Positions 1 through 6,772 of a stretch of 11,889 nt of DNA are shown in pieces. Origin of the DNA: Spirochaetia bacterium (GTDB lineage: Bacteria; Spirochaetota; Spirochaetia; Sphaerochaetales; Sphaerochaetaceae). The notes below the pieces were generated by a model that saw nothing but the letters and a program-made list of their open reading frames with translations, searched no databases and was not told the origin of the DNA. Position numbers and translations under genes: made by a program. Positions within the stretch are counted from its first letter, which is position 1. The number at the start of each line of letters is the position of its first letter. The stretch spans positions 1 to 11,889 of the forward strand of contig SABI01000056.1 in the NCBI GenBank assembly GCA_009929055.1. Direction: 5' to 3'.

Positions 1-118
1 GACTACTTGTATCTATGATGGCAAAATAGAAAAGAGAGGATCCAAATAGAGCAAAGGCGATTGGGATACTTGAGAAGTAGAGGATAAAGACCATTATTAC
101 TGGTAAGTAGGCTAACAT
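1..118 (-). CDS. dctM: TRAP transporter large permease DctM, N-terminal fragment (cut by window edge)
   Basis: Only the first 39 codons are visible, reading MLAYLPVIMVFILYFSSIPI and on to an FALFGSSLFYF stretch. The hydrophobic first helix followed by an S-I-P-I-A-F-A turn is how DctM proteins usually begin. DctM is the 12-13 helix subunit that forms the sodium-driven transport channel and works with DctQ in the inner membrane. The ATG at 118 lies 3 bp after the dctQ stop. Its ribosome binding site, GGGAGG at 128-133, is inside the last codons of dctQ, so the two are probably translationally coupled. The call rests on this short hydrophobic start plus the dctP-dctQ-dctM gene order. The rest of the gene lies left of the window. 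Confidence 0.85.
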   Translation of the reverse strand, partial: MLAYLPVIMVFILYFSSIPIAFALFGSSLFYFAIIDTSS

Positions 119-121
119 CGA

Positions 122-595
122 TTATTTCCTCCCTTCTTTAATATCGTGAATAAGAAAGCGAATTGAGTAGATACTCATAATCGCAAAGCTAAAGAGTATT
201 GAAGAGCTTATAAAAGCTGAAGAGATACCTAATACCGGGGTAGGTTTTTTATATGATAGTGAGAGGTATATAATTGCAATATAGGTAATATATCCATTAA
301 TAAAGAGCAATATAGCATCTACTATAATATTTACAATGTATTTTGTGGTAGGGGAAAAATAGTTAATAATCATATCTACACCTACATGGATTTTTCTTTT
401 ATACCCAGCTGCAGAGCCAAGGAATACCGCCCAAACAAAGCATCCTGTAGCAACTTCTTCTGACCAATATATTCCTGTTTTGAAAAAATAGCGTAATACC
501 ACATTCATCATTACTAACACTGTAGTGATGATGATAAATGAGCTTGCGAATATTTCTTCAAAATTAGAGAAAAACTTTTTTACAACACTACCCAT
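122..595 (-). CDS. dctQ: TRAP transporter small permease DctQ
   Basis: This 157-residue protein is the small membrane subunit of a tripartite ATP-independent periplasmic (TRAP) transporter. It joins DctM to make the sodium-coupled permease fed by DctP. Four hydrophobic helices are visible at about 18-38, 46-66, 85-112 and 128-148. The family signature is present: N-V-V-L-R-Y-F around R35, then W44 with the E46-E47 pair, then a G-Y-K-R-K-I-H-V loop at 64-71. I chose the ATG at 595 because a GGAGAGG site lies 7-10 bases upstream. The frame is open to a TTG at 622 (9 extra residues), but that start has no ribosome binding site and lies close to a strong RNA hairpin. Length and topology are normal for the family. 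The solute cannot be read from this subunit. Confidence 0.93.
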   Translation of the reverse strand: MGSVVKKFFSNFEEIFASSFIIITTVLVMMNVVLRYFFKTGIYWSEEVATGCFVWAVFLGSAAGYKRKIHVGVDMIINYFSPTTKYIVNIIVDAILLFINGYITYIAIIYLSLSYKKPTPVLGISSAFISSSILFSFAIMSIYSIRFLIHDIKEGRK

Positions 596-624
596 GAACA
601 CCTCTCCTATACACATATACAATA

Positions 625-672
625 CAGGCCGAAAGATGGTTGGTGCAATATAAATACACCTCTTTCGACCTG
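625..672 (-). ncRNA. Intercistronic RNA hairpin between dctP and dctQ
   Basis: Read on the minus strand, CAGGUCGAAAGA (672-661) pairs with UCUUUCGGCCUG (636-625) as 12 bp including one U-G wobble. Inside it GGUGUA (660-655) pairs with UGCACC (647-642) around a 7-base AU loop, leaving a 5-base bulge at 637-641. No U-run follows, so this is not a standard terminator. Its place just after dctP suggests a processing or stability element that protects the dctP message from 3' decay and lowers dctQM expression. The pairing is seen directly; the role is inferred. This is a cis element within the mRNA, not a separate RNA gene. Confidence 0.7.
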
Positions 673-687
673 TTCTAGAAAAAAATA

Positions 688-1698
688 CTAATTCATTTTT
701 GCTAATTCAGCTTGTAATTTTGCTAAAATACCAGGGGTAACACCTTTCATGTTTTCATATACTGGAGCAACTGTTTTAACGAATGCTGGATAGTCAACTT
801 CATTAAATTGGTTTCCCTTAGCTTCTAACATACTTTGTGTTTTTGCATAGTTGTTCGAGATTTCACTAATCATTTGGGCGGCACCTTTAGTGAATTCTTC
901 TTGGATGATTGTTTGGTAGTTAGCAGGAATTTCATTCCATAGGTCTGCGTTGATATAAATACCACAGGTACCTAAGAAGTGTCTGGTAAGAGCCATATTT
1001 TTAGCTACTTCAGCACTTCCATTAGATCCATACGCATCCATTGTCCCTTCTAATCCATCAACTACACCCTGACTTACTGCACTAAGAGTCTCTCCAAATG
1101 GAAGAGGAGTAGCATTTGCACCCATAGCATTGATTGTGTCGATAAATAGTTGGCTACCTGGTGTTCTAATTTTCATTCCATTAAGGTCACTTGGTGTTGT
1201 GATAACTTTGTTTGTTTTAAAGTTTCTGAATCCGAAGATATAATCGAGTGCTAATACTTTGATTCTGTGTTTGTCTTCGAGTTCTTTAAGCATCCCTTTC
1301 ACTAAGTCAGTTTGAATCATATATTCATATTCATCAAATGATTTGTAAAGCATTGGTCCAACAAGTGCATTAAAGTCTGCAACGTAGTCTCCTAAGTAAG
1401 AAGGGTCTTCTACGCTAATAAATTTAGCTCCTCGAGCAACTTGTTCAACACCATCTTTATAGGTAGCAAGTTGTCCTTGAGGATATTGTTGAATTTCAAT
1501 TGCTCCGTTTGTTCGCTTGGCAACATTATCAACAACTAAGGTCAGAGATTTCGTAAGTTGCTCATTTGGAGCAAATACGTGAGACATCTTTAATACGAGA
1601 GAGTAATCTTCGTCACTTACCTTTTCTTGAGCCCCTTGTGCTCCAACGACAGAGAGTACAAGCACACTAATGATGAGAACTAACAACAGTTTTTTCAT
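688..1698 (-). CDS. dctP: TRAP transporter periplasmic solute-binding protein DctP
   Basis: This 336-residue protein captures the solute in the periplasm and delivers it to DctQM. Residues 1 to about 20-23 form a Sec signal peptide (MKKLLLVLIISVLVLSVVGA) with no lipobox cysteine, so a soluble periplasmic protein is expected. The mature part follows the DctP pattern: an L-K-M-S-H-x-x-A-P start at 36-44, Y-P-Q-G-Q-L at 72-77, F-R-N-F-K-T-N-K at 157-164, and D-L-N-G-M-K-I-R-T-P at 171-180. R178 is at the place of the conserved arginine that grips the solute carboxylate. S-Q-G-V-V-D-G-L-E-G follows at 209-218. A GGAGG site at 1704-1708 precedes the ATG. The first gene of the dctPQM operon, it is divergent from a LacI regulator. 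Substrate is unknown; a sugar acid is plausible given that regulator. Confidence 0.95.
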   Translation of the reverse strand: MKKLLLVLIISVLVLSVVGAQGAQEKVSDEDYSLVLKMSHVFAPNEQLTKSLTLVVDNVAKRTNGAIEIQQYPQGQLATYKDGVEQVARGAKFISVEDPSYLGDYVADFNALVGPMLYKSFDEYEYMIQTDLVKGMLKELEDKHRIKVLALDYIFGFRNFKTNKVITTPSDLNGMKIRTPGSQLFIDTINAMGANATPLPFGETLSAVSQGVVDGLEGTMDAYGSNGSAEVAKNMALTRHFLGTCGIYINADLWNEIPANYQTIIQEEFTKGAAQMISEISNNYAKTQSMLEAKGNQFNEVDYPAFVKTVAPVYENMKGVTPGILAKLQAELAKMN

Positions 1699-1785
1699 CT
1701 TTTCCTCCGTTTTTTTTGATGGCGCAGAGTATAAGTAAAATTAATCAATATTAAGCAATATCTATTTACTCTTTTATCTGCCTGT

Positions 1786-1798
1786 CTATGAATCATAG
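1786..1798. promoter_or_regulatory. Candidate operator: perfect 13-bp palindrome over the dctP start point
   Basis: CTATGAATCATAG is a perfect inverted repeat (CTATGA / TCATAG) around one central base. It overlaps the last two bases of the predicted dctP -10 box (1797-1802) and covers the likely transcription start near 1790. A repressor bound here would block the promoter. The LacI-family protein encoded divergently at 1952 is the obvious candidate, but binding is inferred from position and symmetry only. Confidence 0.5.
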
Positions 1799-1825
1799 TG
1801 TAAAATGGAAGTGGTAATTTGTCAA
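1797..1825 (-). promoter_or_regulatory. Predicted sigma70-type promoter of the dctPQM operon
   Basis: On the minus strand a perfect -35 box TTGACA (1825-1820) is followed after exactly 17 bases by TACACT (1802-1797), which matches four of six bases of the -10 consensus. Transcription would start near 1790, giving a leader of about 90 bases before the dctP ATG at 1698. The spacing and the perfect -35 make this the best promoter in the interval. Confidence 0.65.
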
Positions 1826-1873
1826 ATTGAATTTTATTATTAAATATTTCTTGATTAATGTAATAAAAAAAGC

Positions 1874-1903
1874 TTGCTAAATCTGCTTAATAATGGTTAA
1901 AAT
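1874..1903 (+). promoter_or_regulatory. Possible promoter of the lacI-type gene at 1952
   Basis: TTGCTA (1874-1879) and TAAAAT (1898-1903) are separated by 18 bases and lie about 50 bp before the start codon. The -10 box matches five of six consensus bases and the -35 box four of six. The region is very AT-rich, so chance matches are likely and this call is tentative. Confidence 0.35.
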
Positions 1904-1951
1904 ATAAATGAGATGTCGTAGTAGAGATACAAAGACTCTTAGGAGGGAACT

Positions 1952-3016
1952 ATGGGGAAGAAAAAAATAACCTTAAAAGATATTGCAAAAGAGGTTGGTG
2001 TTTCTGCGGCAAGTGTTTCAATGGTGTTAAGTGGGAAAAATCTTAATCGCTTCACTACGAGTACTATCGAATCCATATACGAGACTACTAAACGGTTTGG
2101 GTATGTACAACCAAGTAAGAGTAGAGGAAATCCCCTTATTCTCATCGTATGCCCTTCGGTAATTAATCCCTATTATGCGACTATTATACAGGGAATGGAA
2201 AGTGAGGCTTTAGATCAGCACCTCGATACTCTTATTATCACAACATATTGGGATGTTGAGAAAGAGAAAAAAGTTGCGCAGTATGCTTCGATGCCTCGAG
2301 TGAGTGGAGTAATCTTCGCTATGATTCCACAACAGCCCCACCTTATTGCTCCCCTTCATAAAAAGCTTCCAATAGTTGCAGTAGGTGACAAACAAAACAA
2401 TCTTGGAATCGATACTGTTGATGTGAATAACTTTGAGGCTGGGTATATGGTAGGTAAGCATTTGATGGAGTTAGGGCACCACCATGTCGCTTATGTTTCA
2501 ACGAGTTTAAACCGTGAACATAGTGCAAGGGTAAGACGGCTTGAAGGGTTGAAAAAAGCATATCATGAATCGTTTCCTAAAGAGGATGTGTCAATATTTT
2601 CATCTGATGTTACAAGTTTGCAGGAATTAAGGATACTAAATATTGAGCATATCACAGGGTATAAACTTACTCAAAAGATTTTAAAAGAACATCCTGAAAT
2701 TACTGCAATTGTTGCTATTAATGATATGGTTGCCTATGGTGTTATTCATGCGATACAAGAGGCTAATCTTCCCATTCCATCTCATATAAGTGTTTCTGGT
2801 TTTGATAATATCTACCCTTCACAATACAATAGCATCCCCCTTACTACAGTAGAGCATTCTATTCTCCAACGGGGGAAAAGTGCTGTCCGTCTCATGGCGA
2901 ACAAGATAAGAAAAATTGCTGTAGATGAGGCCGATAGTGGTGCTGTAACACGAGTTGAATATATGAGTAGGTTGATTATGAGAGATTCTACTGGAAAAGT
3001 GAGAAGTGAGGAGTAG
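1952..3016 (+). CDS. LacI/GalR-family transcriptional regulator, likely of the TRAP operon
   Basis: This 354-residue protein has the two-part LacI layout. Residues 7-26 form the helix-turn-helix (T-L-K-D-I-A-K-E-V-G-V-S-A-A-S-V-S-M-V-L) and the DNA-binding domain runs to about 52. A periplasmic-binding-protein-like sensor domain fills about 61-340, with G-K-H-L-M-E-L-G-H near the middle and the I-N-D-M-V-A-Y-G and V-S-G-F-D-N motifs near the end. AGGAGGG at 1941-1946 supports the ATG at 1952. The usual hinge segment with its lever leucine (N-x-x-A-x-x-L) is missing: Y51 is followed by a short Q-P-S-K-S-R-G-N-P link. It is transcribed away from dctP across a shared control region, so it probably represses or senses the solute of that transporter. 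It could instead act elsewhere; the effector is unknown. Confidence 0.92.
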   Translation: MGKKKITLKDIAKEVGVSAASVSMVLSGKNLNRFTTSTIESIYETTKRFGYVQPSKSRGNPLILIVCPSVINPYYATIIQGMESEALDQHLDTLIITTYWDVEKEKKVAQYASMPRVSGVIFAMIPQQPHLIAPLHKKLPIVAVGDKQNNLGIDTVDVNNFEAGYMVGKHLMELGHHHVAYVSTSLNREHSARVRRLEGLKKAYHESFPKEDVSIFSSDVTSLQELRILNIEHITGYKLTQKILKEHPEITAIVAINDMVAYGVIHAIQEANLPIPSHISVSGFDNIYPSQYNSIPLTTVEHSILQRGKSAVRLMANKIRKIAVDEADSGAVTRVEYMSRLIMRDSTGKVRSEE

Positions 3017-3147
3017 AGATAGCATTCAATAAATCAATATATGTGTATTTCAATATCCTTTTTCCTATAGCTCTTTAAAAAGAATGGAGTTCTTATTCAA
3101 AAATAGAGGTGGAAAAAGAGATTCTCCTCCTCTATACTGAGTTTGAA
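3017..3147. other. Short intergenic stretch with no clear signal
   Basis: Between the first regulator and the HNH gene I found no convincing terminator; the best hairpin, AAGAA/TTCTT near 3081-3096, is weak and lacks a T-run. No good promoter was found either. The HNH gene may be read from the regulator's transcript. The stretch includes the 39-base in-frame extension to the GTG at 3109. Confidence 0.5.
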
Positions 3148-3885
3148 ATGAATGAGAAGAGTTTTCGCCTCTACCTATTACAGGTGAGAGGATTAAAAGA
3201 ATCGAGTGTGAAACATTACTTTGACGCTATAAGAAAAATTGAAACATTTTTCCCCTCCTTTGATATGTATAACATCACATCTCTTTATGAAATTGACTCT
3301 TTTTATGATTTGGAATTATTAAAAACACGATTAAAGAATAATCCTGATTTTGTTGCCCTCGATGAGAGGGGTAACCGGATGTATTCGGCTGGGTTGAATA
3401 GGTTTATAGAATTTGCTACTTCAATAGGGTTTTCTTCATATGAAAATGTCCTTTCCCTCATAGATACCCCTAGGGAGATCCCTAGAAGTATGATTGCATC
3501 TAGCTCTATGCTCCCCCGTCGAGACCGAATCATTATTAATCAAGTGATATCTAATAGTCATTATCGATGTGAAATTGAACATACTCACTCAACATTTATC
3601 TCTAAGGCAACACATAATCAATACATGGAGGGGCACCATATCATACCTCTGAAAGTACAAGATGCAGTTTCTACATCTTTGGATGTCTATGCAAATATTA
3701 TTTCACTTTGCCCTGTTTGCCATAGGTTTTTACATTATGGGCTGAAAGAAGAAAAAAAGGGTGTGTTAGAGAATATTTACAGACAAAGAGGTGAGAGGCT
3801 ACACAACTCTGGGATTATGCTAGAGAAGGGCGAGTTCTTTGACTTAATAGAATATGGAGAAGAAAGAAGAGCTCTTGTTAAATAG
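3148..3885 (+). CDS. HNH endonuclease (McrA-like zinc-finger nuclease), stand-alone
   Basis: From the ATG at 3148 this is a 245-residue protein; the frame is open to a GTG at 3109 (258 residues). Neither start has a strong ribosome binding site. I prefer 3148 because M-N-E-K-S-F-R-L-Y-L begins a helical segment (about 3-35) resembling the SAM-like core-binding domain of phage integrases. A second helical segment, N-R-M-Y-S-A-G-L-N-R-F-I-E-F, spans 76-89. The HNH nuclease domain is at about 125-200: C141-E-I-E-H145, then E161-G-H-H164-I-I-P, N183, C188-P-V-C191-H192 and H196-Y-G. H163/H164, N183 and H192 match the HNH metal and catalytic positions. C188 and C191 plus C141 and probably H145 would bind structural zinc. 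Restriction or other DNA cleavage is likely. No methylase or partner gene is adjacent. Confidence 0.85.
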   Translation: MNEKSFRLYLLQVRGLKESSVKHYFDAIRKIETFFPSFDMYNITSLYEIDSFYDLELLKTRLKNNPDFVALDERGNRMYSAGLNRFIEFATSIGFSSYENVLSLIDTPREIPRSMIASSSMLPRRDRIIINQVISNSHYRCEIEHTHSTFISKATHNQYMEGHHIIPLKVQDAVSTSLDVYANIISLCPVCHRFLHYGLKEEKKGVLENIYRQRGERLHNSGIMLEKGEFFDLIEYGEERRALVK

Positions 3886-6760
3886 GCAGTTCTTCAAGTG
3901 CTATTTCAACAATCCACTTCTCTTTTGGTCCCCTATAGCGATACTCCTCATGCACCGGAGCCCCCCAAGAATCATCTCCCCCAACGCCACTTTGTCCTTC
4001 AAGAATTCGAACATGAAGGGATGTTGTCGTTGGTAAATCATCTCGATATGTTGCATTCTCTAGTTCATGAGAGCTGTATGGAATTACTGAACATTCAAAA
4101 GGACGGTTAGCCCTAATATTCATTTGCTTCCCCTCGTTATCACTGAGAGAGAGCTCTCTTACATCAATTCTGTTACCATATTCTTGTGGATGGAGATATG
4201 ATCTTTGATCCTTGTAGGGGTCAAAAGAGACTCTCCTTAACACATTTCCTCCTCTTCTGTCTTGGTAACTCTCCTTCATCTCATTTCCATAATAAGAGAT
4301 GTTCTTAAATGATTTAGTGACACTAAAAGAGAGGCCAAAGCAGGGGATAAAAGAATCAAATGGGGGCGGATCAATAGTGATAATAGCTTTATTCTCAATG
4401 AAGCAGTAGGAAAGTGGAATGCTATAGGGGCCACACTGAATTGTTGTATAGATGATATTCTCTTCTATTTTGAACTGAGTTGCTACTTGGTATAGTGAAG
4501 CTAATTTACATGATGAGTAAGATAGGATTGGATTCACTCCAAGGTCATTATCTGTTGGAGCCCTCCAGAATTCTAACTTTATGGGACTTGTTAAGATGTT
4601 TATCATCTTATGTTGTATTGCGACTATATGCCCTAGGTGATGATGGACAAGGAAAGAGTAATCCTTATTGCGATACCCTGTGTGCATATCACCTTTGATA
4701 AGAGGTGCTGGAGCTATAGTAGAGGTGTTTTTTTTGATACATTTTACTACTTTTCCAGTCGTTACTATTATGTGACCTTTTAAAGCCCAAGAAGTATCGT
4801 GTTTTAACAAGACACTTACAACAAGGGTGTATTCCCCAATTTGAGAGGTCTCTAGTGGAGGAAGGGGAATCTTTTTTGTCTCCAATGGAGAAATATCGAG
4901 TAGTAGAGTTCCTGTTTCTATAGCGTGCCCATCAATTGCATATTCAAAGGTGAAATCATATTGATCTGATGAAGTAAAAAGGTTCTTATTGTTAATAATA
5001 ATTTCATTATTTCTTATCGTAATATCTACTGGACGATATGAGTATTTCACTTGTTCTAACTTAGCTGAGGGGTTTCTTCGTCCATCAACTATCCCATTAA
5101 TACAAAAGTATCCATCTGTAGGATAACTAAAGCCAAGACCTGCTCTTTCTTCTCCTTCGATAATGAGCGACTGGTCTACAAAATCCCAAATAAATCCACC
5201 ACAGTAAGCCTCACCGACATCCTCTAATTCTACATATTCGTTAAGATTTCCTACACTATTTCCCATTGCATGGGCATACTCACAGAGTAACAAAGGTTTG
5301 TCACCGTAAGCTAAATACTCTTTTAATTCTTCAACTTTAGCATACATTCTACTTTCAATATCGCTTGAGTTGTTGTAGCGCCTATCATAATAGATTCCTT
5401 CGTAATGAACTAACTTGTTATCATTGAGGGATCTAAAATAGGTGGCTACTTCATTAATAACAGAGCCTCCAAAGCTCTCATTTCCACATGAATAAAAAAT
5501 AATGGAAGGGTAGTTTTTATCCCTCATTGTCATAGATCTTGCTCTGTCTAGAACTGCTTCTTTCCACTCTTGTTTATCATCAGGTACGGTGTACCATTTT
5601 CTCTCTCCTTTACCTGCAATCATCCACGTTCCATGAGTTTCAAGATTGATCTCATCCATCATGTAGATGCCTAAGGTGTCGCAAAGTTCATATACATAGG
5701 GATGATTGGGGTAGTGAGAGGTTCTTAGAGCATTGATGTTGTTTTGTTTCATCAACAAAATATCTTTTTTGATGAGCTCTTTATCGATTACTCTTGCCTT
5801 AAACGGATCAAACTCATGTCTGTTTACCCCTCTAAGGATGAGTCTCTTCCCATTAAGCAAGACTGTTCTTCCTTTAATCTCTATCTTTCTAAAACCAAAA
5901 TGACCACTAACAGAATCTATTATTGTTCCATTATCTCTTATCTCTAATGTGTAATAATATAAATTTGGCTCTTCTGCACTCCAAAGGAGAGGATGAAAGA
6001 TTGTAAAGTGATTGGTTGAATATTCTTTCTCATTGATGGATAGGTGGGTAGTATAGCTAATATCACATGAAGTGGTAATTTCAATATCTACCTCTCCTAC
6101 AGAAAAATCATCAACTAGAGTAGGCCTGATAAACACATCAGTAATTCTTTTCTTTTCACACTCTAATAAAGTTACGCTTCTAAAGATACCAGGGAGGCGC
6201 CAAAAGTCTTGATCTTCTAACCAACTGCCTGTGCTATAGCGAAGGTTCATTACAGAAATGAGGTTTTTCCCTTCCACTAGATATGGAGTGATTAAAAACT
6301 CTCCAGGAGAGAAACTATCTTCTTTATACCCAACATATGCTCCATTCACATAGAGGTACATAGCTGAATCTACCCCATCAAAGCGGATGATAATGTCTTG
6401 TTGTAACTGCTGCAGAGAAATATCTATAATCTTTGCATAGCATCCAGTAGGGTTATCTTCTGGAATCTGTGGTGGTCTAATTTGACTTAACCCATCCCAT
6501 GGATACATAGTATTTGTATATTGAGGAGAGCCGTATCCTTGCAGGGAAAAGTGGGATGGAACAGGTATTGTTTCCATCTGCTCTACTTGTTCTATTTCTA
6601 GAAATTGACTAGTTGCTTCTTTTGGGTGAGAAGCATAAGAGAAATACCAAGAGCCATTGAGTGAAGTCTCTTTTACCCCTTTATGGGCACTAAATAATGA
6701 GTGCCCAGGCAATCGATTCTCTTCGAATATTGTTGGGTCAGTTGACTGTGTATAATTCAT
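3878..6760 (-). CDS. lacZ: Beta-galactosidase, GH2 family (LacZ type), cytoplasmic
   Basis: This 960-residue enzyme hydrolyses terminal beta-galactosides such as lactose. The full five-domain LacZ layout is visible: sugar-binding domain about 30-200 (D-N-P-T-G-C-Y at 102-108, F-W-R-L-P-G-I-F-R at 186-194), jelly-roll linker about 205-293, catalytic barrel about 295-580, second linker about 580-670, and the beta-galactosidase small-chain domain about 700-955. The acid/base is E428 in C-G-N-E-S and the nucleophile E494 in L-L-C-E-Y-A-H-A-M-G-N. H349 (S-H-Y-P-N-H-P) and H376 (N-L-E-T-H-G) match substrate and metal contacts. W932 in S-W-G-A-P matches the C-terminal active-site tryptophan of E. 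coli LacZ. There is no signal peptide, so the sugar must be imported whole. The ATG is 12 bp after the upstream permease stop, with AAGGA overlapping that stop. Length is slightly shorter than E. coli LacZ. Confidence 0.97.
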   Translation of the reverse strand: MNYTQSTDPTIFEENRLPGHSLFSAHKGVKETSLNGSWYFSYASHPKEATSQFLEIEQVEQMETIPVPSHFSLQGYGSPQYTNTMYPWDGLSQIRPPQIPEDNPTGCYAKIIDISLQQLQQDIIIRFDGVDSAMYLYVNGAYVGYKEDSFSPGEFLITPYLVEGKNLISVMNLRYSTGSWLEDQDFWRLPGIFRSVTLLECEKKRITDVFIRPTLVDDFSVGEVDIEITTSCDISYTTHLSINEKEYSTNHFTIFHPLLWSAEEPNLYYYTLEIRDNGTIIDSVSGHFGFRKIEIKGRTVLLNGKRLILRGVNRHEFDPFKARVIDKELIKKDILLMKQNNINALRTSHYPNHPYVYELCDTLGIYMMDEINLETHGTWMIAGKGERKWYTVPDDKQEWKEAVLDRARSMTMRDKNYPSIIFYSCGNESFGGSVINEVATYFRSLNDNKLVHYEGIYYDRRYNNSSDIESRMYAKVEELKEYLAYGDKPLLLCEYAHAMGNSVGNLNEYVELEDVGEAYCGGFIWDFVDQSLIIEGEERAGLGFSYPTDGYFCINGIVDGRRNPSAKLEQVKYSYRPVDITIRNNEIIINNKNLFTSSDQYDFTFEYAIDGHAIETGTLLLDISPLETKKIPLPPLETSQIGEYTLVVSVLLKHDTSWALKGHIIVTTGKVVKCIKKNTSTIAPAPLIKGDMHTGYRNKDYSFLVHHHLGHIVAIQHKMINILTSPIKLEFWRAPTDNDLGVNPILSYSSCKLASLYQVATQFKIEENIIYTTIQCGPYSIPLSYCFIENKAIITIDPPPFDSFIPCFGLSFSVTKSFKNISYYGNEMKESYQDRRGGNVLRRVSFDPYKDQRSYLHPQEYGNRIDVRELSLSDNEGKQMNIRANRPFECSVIPYSSHELENATYRDDLPTTTSLHVRILEGQSGVGGDDSWGAPVHEEYRYRGPKEKWIVEIALEELPI

Positions 6761-6772
6761 TTCATTGTATCC

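Noticed and set aside
596..622. Nine-residue N-terminal extension of DctQ from a TTG at 622
   Set aside because: The ATG at 595 has a good GGAGAGG site at the right distance, the family starts there, and the TTG has no site and lies next to a strong hairpin.
1939..2145. Minus-strand open frame across the start of the first LacI gene
   Set aside because: It is antisense to a strongly supported coding region, has no recognisable domain and no ribosome binding site; the same holds for the other frames lying opposite lacZ and the binding protein.
3081..3096. Hairpin AAGAA/TTCTT as a terminator of the first LacI gene
   Set aside because: Five A-T-rich pairs and no T-run; likely chance.
6757..6765. 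Alternative ATG at 6765 giving the mini-frame Met-Lys-stop overlapping the lacZ start
   Set aside because: It is only 4 bases from the AAGGA site, while the lacZ ATG at 6760 has the normal 9-base gap; a two-codon frame is more likely chance.
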